Below are positions 1-6,242 of a stretch of DNA of 7,476 bases, piece after piece. This DNA is from Candidatus Pelearchaeum sp. GTDB taxonomy: Archaea; Thermoproteota; Nitrososphaeria_A; Caldarchaeales; Caldarchaeaceae. Positions within the stretch are counted from its first letter, which is position 1. The number at the start of each line of letters is the position of its first letter. The translations under genes and the position numbers were made by a program. The stretch lies in assembly GCA_015520425.1 (NCBI GenBank), contig WAQC01000009.1, positions 1-7,476 on the forward strand, in the 5' to 3' direction. Under the pieces are notes generated by a model. The model was not told the origin of the DNA and did no database searches. It was given only the letters and a program-made list of their open reading frames with translations.

Positions 1-558
1 ATACAAGCGATAACCCTAGAGCCGATGTCGCTGGTGGCTTATCATCAAGCGATTAGGCATAGGACAGTCCCCACAGCGGTTGAGTCCATCCATACTGCGG
101 CGGAGAGAGCTCTGAGCGAGCCTGAGAGGAATATTGTTATACCTCTCTCAGTGAAGAAAGATGACAACCTGGCTAGACTCTTTCTCAAGACTTCGGAGAA
201 CGCGCTGCGCGTGTATAGTAAGATGATTAGAGAGGGGGTTCGCCCCTCCTCGGCGTGCTACATCCTGCCGCAGGCTCTCAGGATATATGTGGTTAGGATG
301 TATAATGGGTATAATCTACTCTATCCGCAGGGCTTCATCGGCACTAGAACGTGTAGCACGACGCAGTGGGAGGAGAGGGGGATAGCATACAAGGTGTGGC
401 GCGAGATAGAGCGATACGACCAGCGGCTCGCTGGCGTCATGGGCGAGAAGTGCAAGATGCTGGGCTACTGCCCCGAGAGGGAGTGGTGCCCAATCATACT
501 AAAGTACCACCACTATGATGACGAGTTGCATAGGCGTTATCAGTCTGGAGCTGTTTGA
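1..558 (+). CDS. ThyX-like flavin-dependent thymidylate synthase homologue, C-terminal part (5' end outside window)
   Basis: The reading frame is open from the first base (IQAITLEP before the first ATG at 25), and the core motif lies too near that ATG for a complete protein, so the gene is cut by the window edge. Residues below are numbered from the ATG at 25. The ThyX signature RHR-x7-S is exact at 11-21 (RHRTVPTAVES); in ThyX it binds FAD and dUMP. A second block, R108 to Q114-W115-E116, aligns with the R-x4-AQWE block of classical ThyX, whose arginine contacts dUMP. The tail has cysteines 143, 149 and 155 (C-x5-C-x5-C), which classical ThyX lacks and which could bind metal. From memory, the RHRTVPT-VES and GYCPE patterns resemble a longer two-domain ThyX-like family of uncertain function, so thymidylate synthase activity is not assured. 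It lies just upstream of queD and queC. Confidence 0.8.
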   Translation: MQAITLEPMSLVAYHQAIRHRTVPTAVESIHTAAERALSEPERNIVIPLSVKKDDNLARLFLKTSENALRVYSKMIREGVRPSSACYILPQALRIYVVRMYNGYNLLYPQGFIGTRTCSTTQWEERGIAYKVWREIERYDQRLAGVMGEKCKMLGYCPEREWCPIILKYHHYDDELHRRYQSGAV

Positions 559-565
559 ACAAAGA

Positions 566-572
566 TATATAT
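566..572 (+). promoter_or_regulatory. Candidate TATA box for the queD-queC operon
   Basis: TATATAT, preceded by the A-rich ACAAAGA (559-565), lies just after the ThyX stop codon. Its centre is 28 bases before the ATG at 597, the spacing expected for a leaderless archaeal transcript. If used, it separates queD-queC from the upstream gene and favours the ATG at 597 over the TTG at 555. This is inferred from sequence and spacing only. Confidence 0.45.
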
Positions 573-596
573 CCCCTACATGGCGCGGAGCAGGTA

Positions 597-1253
597 ATGG
601 CTACATCGGCGAAGTTCATAGACCAGAAGGGGAATGTCCTGCCATCATACCGTCATCTGCAGGCGGCTATGCTGCTTGATAGGTTGGCGATAAGGTATAG
701 TGTTGTTGAGCGTGGTGGGAGGACGTTATTCCTAACTGAGCGCGGTGAGATTGACGTTGACGAGATTGTCTCGCAGCTATCTGATGAACAGCCAGCTATG
801 AAGACGATTGAGATAAGCGACGCCTCACTAAACTTTGATTACGCGCATTTCCTCCCATCTTCCCCCAAGTGCTCTGTTCTCCATGGACACTCTTCACGCG
901 TAATCGTTGAGCTAAGCGGGTTCGTTAGTGATGACATGGTTGTGGAGTTTGGGGAGGCCAAGAGTCTTGTGAAGCGTATTCTGAACGAGCTTGACCATAA
1001 GCTTATCGTAGCGCGGCGATACGTTGAGGTAAGAGGCGATTCTGTCCGCGTTAGCTTCGTTGGGAAAGGCGGGAGATACACGATGGAGCTCCCCAGCTCC
1101 TCGGTCTATGTAATTGAAGGCGAGTCAACGGTTGAGAATATCTCGGAGCATATAGCGCGGCGGATAGCGGCGGAAGTTTCTAGGAATGTGCGCAGGGTGG
1201 TTGTTAAGATGTTTGAGGGCTTCGGCAAGTCAGCCCTCTCATCAGTAGTGTAG
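597..1253 (+). CDS. queD: QueD / 6-pyruvoyl-tetrahydropterin synthase family protein with N-terminal extension
   Basis: QueD makes 6-carboxy-tetrahydropterin from dihydroneopterin triphosphate, the second step towards preQ0 and archaeosine. Numbered from ATG 597 (218 residues), the fold's metal histidines are H84 (FDYAH) and H96/H98 (HGH). The catalytic cysteine is C92 in CxxxHGH, the QueD-type arrangement; PTPS-III folate enzymes have Glu there. The LDH pair is D133-H134, the STVENI block follows, and the C-terminal Glu is E207. Two oddities are visible: about 70 residues precede the domain with no family I recognise, and the LDH to TVEN segment (about 137-176) is much longer than in bacterial QueD. 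The start is uncertain. TTG at 555 overlaps the ThyX stop and adds 14 residues, but ATG 597 has GGAG six bases upstream and a TATA box at -28. It lies nine bases before queC. A related pterin activity is possible. Confidence 0.82.
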   Translation: MATSAKFIDQKGNVLPSYRHLQAAMLLDRLAIRYSVVERGGRTLFLTERGEIDVDEIVSQLSDEQPAMKTIEISDASLNFDYAHFLPSSPKCSVLHGHSSRVIVELSGFVSDDMVVEFGEAKSLVKRILNELDHKLIVARRYVEVRGDSVRVSFVGKGGRYTMELPSSSVYVIEGESTVENISEHIARRIAAEVSRNVRRVVVKMFEGFGKSALSSVV

Positions 1254-1262
1254 GAGAAAGCG

Positions 1263-1928
1263 ATGAGCAGGAGGGTTATAGTCCTCTTCTCAGGGGGCAT
1301 AGACTCAACAGTAATGCTGTGGAAGCTGATAGCCGAGCATTGGAATCCAGTAATCCTAGGCATAAACTACTATAAACGCAACCCAAGGGAGATTGAGGCC
1401 GCTGAGCGCATAACGCGGCTATGCGAGTACGAGGATTTGATAACCCTAGACCTGACGTTCGTTAGGGAGCTTTTTGATTTTGAGCCTCATCTTCGCGATA
1501 GGTGGATGGAGATTTTAGCCAGTCCGCCCAGTGTTATGGCTCCTTTCAGGAATGTTATCTTTTACTCCATAGCGGCTCACATGGCTATACAGTACGAGGC
1601 TGAGGCGGTGGCTGGGGGGCACACGCTTGAAGACCAGACGAACCTGCCCGACGCTAACATCAGCTACCTAGCGCGGCTCAACGAGCTTCTAGACGAATCA
1701 CTCGGAATCTCGGCTGTCAGGATAATAGCGCCGCTCATACGCCTAACAAAGCCCCAGATAGTTAGGCTGGGAGCACGCCTCGGCGCCCCGCTCAGCCTGA
1801 CATGGAGCTGCTGGAAGATGGAGCAGAAACACTGCGGCCACTGCCCTGGATGCCAGTCCAGGAGGCAGGCGTTTAGAGAGGCTGGGCAGAGGGATGAGAC
1901 ACAATACCTTGAGGACTTGCCCACATGA
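1263..1928 (+). CDS. queC: QueC-like 7-cyano-7-deazaguanine (preQ0) synthase
   Basis: QueC uses ATP and ammonia to turn 7-carboxy-7-deazaguanine into preQ0, the base that archaea insert into tRNA and convert to archaeosine. The 221-residue protein opens with the PP-loop ATPase motif SGGIDS (10-15), then NYYKRNPREIEAA (35-47), matching the family's YGQRHxxEIEAA. PFRN follows at 94-97. The zinc site near the C-terminus is C183-x7-C191-x2-C194-x2-C197 (SCWKMEQKHCGHCPGC). Length is normal for the family. Unusually, the usual GYPDC substrate-loop motif reads NLPDA (127-131) and the YGQRH block is altered, so this is a divergent member. GGAG (1253-1256) is six bases before the ATG, and only nine bases separate it from queD, so the two are almost certainly co-transcribed. 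No queE or GTP cyclohydrolase gene is visible here. The family call is firm; the exact substrate is less so. Confidence 0.85.
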   Translation: MSRRVIVLFSGGIDSTVMLWKLIAEHWNPVILGINYYKRNPREIEAAERITRLCEYEDLITLDLTFVRELFDFEPHLRDRWMEILASPPSVMAPFRNVIFYSIAAHMAIQYEAEAVAGGHTLEDQTNLPDANISYLARLNELLDESLGISAVRIIAPLIRLTKPQIVRLGARLGAPLSLTWSCWKMEQKHCGHCPGCQSRRQAFREAGQRDETQYLEDLPT

Positions 1929-1949
1929 GCCAAGCACGGGTATTAGGGA

Positions 1950-1956
1950 TTTATAG
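1950..1956 (+). promoter_or_regulatory. TATA box of the sucC-sucD operon
   Basis: TTTATAG in the 51-base gap after queC is centred about 27 bases before the sucC ATG at 1980, with a purine-rich AGGGA just upstream. The only GGAG (1958-1961) is 18 bases from the ATG, too far for a ribosome binding site, so a leaderless transcript starting at or next to the ATG is the simplest reading. Confidence 0.6.
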
Positions 1957-1979
1957 AGGAGAAACGGGCTTGTCTTACG

Positions 1980-3101
1980 ATGAAATTACACGAGTATGAG
2001 TCGCGTGAGCTATTCACAGCTTATGGCATTCCTGTCCCGCGTTATGGTTTGGCGCGAAACGGGGAGGAGGCGCTCAAGATAGCGCGCGAGATAGGAGGGA
2101 GAGTTGTAGTCAAGGCGCAGGTACTTGTAGCTGGGCGTGGGAAGGCTGGTGGAATAAAATTCGCAGACACACCAGAAGAGGCTGCCGAGATAACGTCCAA
2201 AATGTTGGGAACAGAGATAAAGGGCGAGAAGGTAGAGTCGGTGCTCATCTCAGAGTATCAGGAAGTAGAGGGAGAGCTCTATCTAAGCGTCATAATAGAC
2301 AGGTCGCGTGGAATGCCCCTCGTAATAGCATCGCCAGAGGGCGGCGTGGAGATAGAGGAACTGGCGCGCACATCACCTGAAAAACTAATACAGCTCCACG
2401 TAGACCCGCTCATAGGGCTTAGGCAACACCATATAAGAAATGTACAGAACTTCATGGATTTGGATGAGAGCCACTCTAAACAGCTATCGCAGATTCTCAC
2501 ATCTCTATACAGGCTCTTCGTAGAAAACGACTGCGAGCTGGCTGAGATTAACCCCCTAGCTATAACCAGCGGCGGCTTGGTAGCCATTGACGCGAAGATA
2601 CTGATTGACGATAACTCTCTGTTTAGGCATAGCCAGTTTCAGCGCAGCGAGGTTGGTGGGTCGTTTGAGGTTGAGGCTAGGAGGATGGGCTTTAGCTATG
2701 TTGAGCTTGACGGTGATATAGGGATTATAGGAAACGGCGCTGGCCTCACGATGGCTACTATGGATGTTGTTAAGGAGATGGGTGGGCGGCCAGCAAACTT
2801 CCTGGACATAGGCGGCGGTGCTAGTGAGGAGATAGTTGAGAAGGCTGCGTCGCTATTGCTTAGACATCCGCGCGTCAGGGTTCTATTCGTGAATGTCTTG
2901 GGTGGGATAACGCGGTGCGACGAGGTGGCGCGAGGCCTCGTCTCAGCGGTCAAAGCGCATGGCGCTGGTAAGAAAGTCGTTGTGCGCATGATGGGGACGC
3001 GCGAGGAGGAGGGCAAGAAGATACTTCGGGAGAGCGGCCTCTATCCATACGACTCCATGGAGGAAGCCGCGCAGATGGCGGCACAGCTAGCTCAAGGGTG
3101 A
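1980..3101 (+). CDS. sucC: Succinyl-CoA ligase (ADP-forming), beta subunit
   Basis: This is the nucleotide-binding subunit of the cytoplasmic enzyme that interconverts succinate, CoA and ATP with succinyl-CoA, ADP and phosphate. The 373 residues span the family's usual length (about 390 in E. coli). The N-terminus MKLHEYESRELFTAYGIPVP (1-20) is diagnostic and fixes the ATG; no other in-frame start exists after the stop codon of queC. The ATP-grasp half includes K45 (VVVKAQV), GRGK (52-55), E99, N191 of NPLA and D204. The CoA-ligase half has GNGAGLTMATMD (251-262), PANFLDIGGGA (271-281) and VNVLGGITRCDEVARG (304-319). All the ligand-contact blocks I can recall from the E. coli enzyme are present. 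Seven bases separate its stop from sucD, whose ribosome binding site overlaps the sucC end. ATP versus GTP preference cannot be settled by eye. Confidence 0.95.
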   Translation: MKLHEYESRELFTAYGIPVPRYGLARNGEEALKIAREIGGRVVVKAQVLVAGRGKAGGIKFADTPEEAAEITSKMLGTEIKGEKVESVLISEYQEVEGELYLSVIIDRSRGMPLVIASPEGGVEIEELARTSPEKLIQLHVDPLIGLRQHHIRNVQNFMDLDESHSKQLSQILTSLYRLFVENDCELAEINPLAITSGGLVAIDAKILIDDNSLFRHSQFQRSEVGGSFEVEARRMGFSYVELDGDIGIIGNGAGLTMATMDVVKEMGGRPANFLDIGGGASEEIVEKAASLLLRHPRVRVLFVNVLGGITRCDEVARGLVSAVKAHGAGKKVVVRMMGTREEEGKKILRESGLYPYDSMEEAAQMAAQLAQG

Positions 3102-3108
3102 AAAACAT

Positions 3109-3981
3109 ATGGCAATACTAGTAAATAACGAGACCCGCATAGTCGTCCAAGGCATAACAGGCAGGCAGGGTAGCTTCCATACCAAGAGCATGCTACAGTA
3201 CGGCTCAAAGATAGTTGCTGGCGTAACCCCTGGCAAGGGAGGGCAAACTGTTGAGGGCGTTCCTGTCTATGATACGGTTAGAGAAGCCATGCGCGAGCAC
3301 CCTGAGATAAATGCGTCTATGATAATGGTACCAGCCCCATACGCTCCCGACGCTGTATATGAAGCCATAGACGCTGGGGTGGGCTTGATAGTCGTCATAA
3401 CAGAGCATATACCCGTCCATGACTCCATGCGCTTCATACGCTACGCGCGTCTAAACGATGTTAAGATAGTAGGCCCCAACTGCCCTGGGGTAATCACGCC
3501 AGGGGAGTGTAAGCTGGGCATAATGCCAGGCCACATCTTCAGCAGGGGCAGTGTAGGCATAGTCTCGCGGAGCGGGACACTCACCTATGAGATAGCCCAC
3601 TCAATAACGAAAGCAGGCCTGGGACAATCAACAGCAGTAGGGATAGGCGGCGACCCCATAACAGGTATGAGCTTCATAGACGTGTTGGAGATGTTCCGCA
3701 GGGATGAGCAGACAAGGGCTGTTGTGCTGATAGGAGAGATAGGAGGCGACATGGAGGAGAGAGCCGCGAGCTACATAAAAGAGACAAGCTACGAGAAGCC
3801 TGTGGTAGCATACATAGCAGGCAGAACAGCACCTCCAGGAAAGAGAATGGGCCACGCTGGCGCTATAATATCTATGGGAGCTGGAGACGCCGAGAGCAAA
3901 ATGAAATCTCTAACATCAGCAGGCGCACACGTAGCGAGAACCCCAGCAGAGACGGCTGAGCTACTCCGAAAACTCCTATGA
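3109..3981 (+). CDS. sucD: Succinyl-CoA ligase, alpha subunit
   Basis: This subunit carries the phosphohistidine and binds CoA in the SucCD complex. The protein has 290 residues, against 289 in E. coli. The CoA-binding Rossmann part starts with TRIVVQGITGRQGSFHTKSM (9-28) and includes AGVTPGKGG (37-45). The middle contains VGPNCPGVITPGE (121-133), GIVSRSGTLTYE (150-161) and GIGGDPITG (178-186). The active-site histidine is H249 in RMGHAGAI (246-253), and the protein ends in the family's conserved helical segment. AAGGGTGA (3094-3101), ending in the sucC stop codon, lies seven bases before the ATG and matches the archaeal anti-Shine-Dalgarno, so translation is probably coupled to sucC. No residue that I know to be essential is missing. 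In the organism it could serve the oxidative TCA cycle or an autotrophic cycle using succinyl-CoA; the window does not decide this. Confidence 0.95.
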   Translation: MAILVNNETRIVVQGITGRQGSFHTKSMLQYGSKIVAGVTPGKGGQTVEGVPVYDTVREAMREHPEINASMIMVPAPYAPDAVYEAIDAGVGLIVVITEHIPVHDSMRFIRYARLNDVKIVGPNCPGVITPGECKLGIMPGHIFSRGSVGIVSRSGTLTYEIAHSITKAGLGQSTAVGIGGDPITGMSFIDVLEMFRRDEQTRAVVLIGEIGGDMEERAASYIKETSYEKPVVAYIAGRTAPPGKRMGHAGAIISMGAGDAESKMKSLTSAGAHVARTPAETAELLRKLL

Positions 3982-3985
3982 ACGC

Positions 3986-3993
3986 CTAAATAC
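3986..3993 (+). promoter_or_regulatory. Candidate TATA box for the metzincin gene
   Basis: CTAAATAC lies in the AT-rich 37-base gap after sucD, centred about 29 bases before the ATG at 4019. No Shine-Dalgarno sequence precedes that ATG (TTAACTTT), which fits leaderless transcription. The box is a weaker match than the others in this window, and the general AT-richness lowers its value as evidence. Confidence 0.4.
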
Positions 3994-4018
3994 TTCATTA
4001 ATTAAGAATATTAACTTT

Positions 4019-6139
4019 ATGAGAGATAAGCCACACTACACAATACTCTTCATATTATTACTATTAACCACAATCATCGCACCAGCCCAATCAATATCCC
4101 TCCCCAACCAAGAAGAGGAGTTGACGAAGGGCTGGGAGCCGCGCGAAATCCTGATAGATACACCACTCAAGATAAACGTAGTCTTCGTAGGAGGCACGTA
4201 TGAGATAAATGAAGAACTACTAACTCAGAGAGTAAGGGAACAGCTTCCCTGGTATGCTCCTTACGTAGTTGATGAGAACCGCTACCTCGGAATAAACTTC
4301 ACGAGCATAGAGCTGAATATCATACGCGCACCAACGGAAATGGTTAATGATTTTATCAGGTTTATAGAGGCTAATGAGGGGCAGTTCTTTAATCCTGAGA
4401 GAGCGGAGCCAGTAATCGCAGAATATAACGAGCAAATCAACTATTACATAAGCACCATATTAAATGAGCCAGTCAATATCCCGATAATCTGGATTGACGC
4501 ATTCCTAGTTGAGGAATGGCTGTATAAAAACGGCCCAGAATACCTAAACATAAGCCCATCAGACTACACCATATACTTCTTCACAATGTTTGACGAGCAG
4601 CAGGCAATAACAGCATTTTACGTTGACGCCATATCTCCTGAAACTGACGAGTATATAATATCTGCTGGCATGAACTCGTTTGGAGGGCTTAACAGGCTTT
4701 ACTTCGTAAATCTAGACACAATACCAGTGGGTTCAGACCCCTGTGCGCTTTTTGAGAGCGGCGGCACGTGTAAGGGGGCTACATCCTACTACTATCCCTC
4801 AAGGTGGGACTTGATTAACATACCAAACGCGGAGGAGGAGTTCTACAACACCGTGTCCTCCTACATATACGAGATTACCTTCTTCATATTTCTCCGCGGA
4901 TACCTTTATAGACCATCCTTTGAGATTAATCTTTACAGCTATTTAATCATCATAGACGCAACATCTGATAACTCTGCTGTACAGCAGCTGGGCGGCTTCA
5001 CTTCCAGTAGGTTTAGCGACGCACTCACAGCACTAATACCATATGCCTACATGATAGTAGATACGCGGGTTATAGATATTGACGACTATTCAGGACTCAG
5101 GAATACTGTATTCACGACGCTTATAGAGGAGGATGGCTACGCTGTAATAGACTGCGACGCCGTTCCCAGCGAGGTTTTCAACCTACCGTTTATAAAGCGT
5201 CTCCAAAACGTACGCACAGTGGTTACAGCGCTCTTCGTGTTTGACCTCCAGTATAACGTTTATACATGTAGCCCAGGTGTTGTGGGTGTTGGGTTTAAGG
5301 ACGGGGCTATAGCGTCGCTTGATATAGAGACTCTCCTGACCGAGGGGCCTACGCCCACGCTCTTCCACGAGACCAGCCACACACTTGGGCTGCGCCATCC
5401 TCACGACGCCTCGCCACTACCCTGGAGCGCTGATAGCTTTAGCATGCTCTATAGCTGGTCCGCTACGCCCATGTCGTATGACTCCGCTATAATAGTTAGG
5501 ATGTTCCAAGAGGGCTATTATATAGGCAGCATGGACGCCGACTCCATAGACCTAGGCATAGACCTATACCTCATCTCCAGAACACGCGAAATCATCTATA
5601 ACGCTTTGAAGACCCTACAGGACGGCGGCCTAACGCGGGATGACCTGCCTAGTGGTATGAGAACGCTATTGGGGGAGATAGGTCGGGAGCTGGACGACGC
5701 CATCAACGAGGTTAAAGCATTTAATTTCTTCAGTTGGGGAGAGTTCTACGGCCTTGGAGCGCAGGAGGCGTCAGCGTTTGACTATGCCTTCATAGCTTAT
5801 GACAAGGCTGTGAAGTTCTCCCTAATGGCTGAGCGGCTTCTAGACTACTTGATAGAGTCTAAGAAGCTTAGGGAGGAGGCCCAGAAGCTCTCGCAAGACC
5901 TTCAAGCCCTGAAGAGCAGTAATGAGAAGCTGAAGAACGAGCTGGACGACCTGAAAAAGAGGTACGCGGAGACCGAGGCGAGGCTGCGCTCTTTGGAGCG
6001 TGAAGCTGGCGGCGTGGATATTATTAACATACTTATTCTTATAATAGGCGTCGTAGCCCTCGTGGTTGCTGCGCTGATAGCTGTTAGGAGTAGGAGGCGG
6101 CACTATTATATTCCCCCGCCACCCCCTCCGCTGACCTAG
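4019..6139 (+). CDS. Secreted, membrane-anchored metzincin-type zinc metalloprotease with coiled-coil stalk
   Basis: This is a predicted cell-surface zinc endopeptidase; its substrate is unknown. The 706 residues begin with a signal peptide (charged 1-7, hydrophobic 8-22, possible cleavage after APA at 21-23). Residues about 27-430 match no family I know and contain cysteine pairs C242/C251 and C379/C417 that could form disulfides. The catalytic motif HETSHTLGLRH (450-460, bases 5366-5398) is an exact HExxHxxGxxH metzincin site. A candidate Met-turn, TPMSY with M485, follows 25 residues after the last zinc histidine. A mixed helical region follows, then a heptad-like coiled coil (about 612-662), a hydrophobic membrane segment (about 667-689), a basic stop-transfer RSRRR (690-694) and a proline tail ending PPPPPPLT. 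Archaemetzincins carry extra cysteines after the third histidine; these are absent here. The layout implies a catalytic head held away from the membrane by a stalk. It starts 37 bases after sucD and looks separately transcribed. Confidence 0.8.
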   Translation: MRDKPHYTILFILLLLTTIIAPAQSISLPNQEEELTKGWEPREILIDTPLKINVVFVGGTYEINEELLTQRVREQLPWYAPYVVDENRYLGINFTSIELNIIRAPTEMVNDFIRFIEANEGQFFNPERAEPVIAEYNEQINYYISTILNEPVNIPIIWIDAFLVEEWLYKNGPEYLNISPSDYTIYFFTMFDEQQAITAFYVDAISPETDEYIISAGMNSFGGLNRLYFVNLDTIPVGSDPCALFESGGTCKGATSYYYPSRWDLINIPNAEEEFYNTVSSYIYEITFFIFLRGYLYRPSFEINLYSYLIIIDATSDNSAVQQLGGFTSSRFSDALTALIPYAYMIVDTRVIDIDDYSGLRNTVFTTLIEEDGYAVIDCDAVPSEVFNLPFIKRLQNVRTVVTALFVFDLQYNVYTCSPGVVGVGFKDGAIASLDIETLLTEGPTPTLFHETSHTLGLRHPHDASPLPWSADSFSMLYSWSATPMSYDSAIIVRMFQEGYYIGSMDADSIDLGIDLYLISRTREIIYNALKTLQDGGLTRDDLPSGMRTLLGEIGRELDDAINEVKAFNFFSWGEFYGLGAQEASAFDYAFIAYDKAVKFSLMAERLLDYLIESKKLREEAQKLSQDLQALKSSNEKLKNELDDLKKRYAETEARLRSLEREAGGVDIINILILIIGVVALVVAALIAVRSRRRHYYIPPPPPPLT

Positions 6140-6145
6140 CAACTG

Positions 6146-6153
6146 TATATATA
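6146..6153 (+). promoter_or_regulatory. TATA box for the C/D box sRNA
   Basis: TATATATA, seven bases after the stop codon of the protease gene, is centred about 26 bases before position 6175, where the sRNA terminal stem should begin. The spacing matches an archaeal promoter and suggests that the sRNA is transcribed on its own rather than processed from the protease mRNA. Confidence 0.55.
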
Positions 6154-6175
6154 GTGTCTGAGCGCCAGATATTGT

Positions 6176-6236
6176 CGGCGATGATGTAACCGCCTTGCTG
6201 AGAGGCTGGGTGATGAGCGGTGAATACCGCTGAGCT
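6176..6236 (+). ncRNA. C/D box guide sRNA (2'-O-methylation guide)
   Basis: All four boxes occur in order with archaeal spacing: C box ATGATGT (6181-6187, one mismatch to RTGATGA), D' box CTGA (6198-6201), C' box GTGATGA (6210-6216, perfect) and D box CTGA (6230-6233). Guide 1 (6188-6197) is 10 bases, the D'-C' spacer is 8 and guide 2 (6217-6229) is 13. The C and D boxes can form the kink-turn pairs (G6183-A6233, A6184-G6232, U6185-U6231, G6186-C6230), and GGC (6177-6179) pairs with GCT (6234-6236) as a short terminal stem with one wobble. Such RNAs direct fibrillarin with L7Ae and Nop5 to methylate the target base paired to the fifth base upstream of D or D'. That rule predicts a G in CAAGGCGGTT (guide 1) and an A in CGGTATTCAC (guide 2). 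I could not identify the targets. The ends are approximate. Confidence 0.8.
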
Positions 6237-6242
6237 ATAAAA
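6236..6242 (+). promoter_or_regulatory. TATA box of the PPP phosphatase gene
   Basis: TATAAAA begins at the last base assigned to the sRNA and is centred 26 bases before the ATG at 6265. No ribosome binding site precedes that ATG (CCCCCGCTTAACC), so a leaderless mRNA is likely. The box abuts the sRNA 3' end, so TBP/TFB binding here and sRNA transcription could interfere with each other. Confidence 0.6.

Noticed and set aside
514..520. ATGATGA, a possible C box of a second C/D sRNA
   Set aside because: No D or D' CTGA follows at suitable spacing, and the string encodes residues of the ThyX-like protein.
555..596. TTG at 555 as the queD start (TTGA overlap with the ThyX stop)
   Set aside because: Possible, but GGAG is only four bases away, whereas ATG 597 has well-spaced GGAG and a TATA box at -28. 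It is kept as an alternative, not the main call.
3628..3855. Minus-strand open frame within sucD
   Set aside because: It is fully antisense to conserved SucD blocks including the start of the phosphohistidine region, and has no recognisable motif.
4269..4275. TTGATGA in the protease gene as a C box
   Set aside because: The nearest CTGA is about 35 bases on with no D'/C' pair between, and the segment is plainly coding.
4651..4661. TATA-rich stretch (GTATATAATAT) inside the protease gene
   Set aside because: It lies mid-gene with no start codon context or RNA gene 26-30 bases downstream; it encodes EYIIS.
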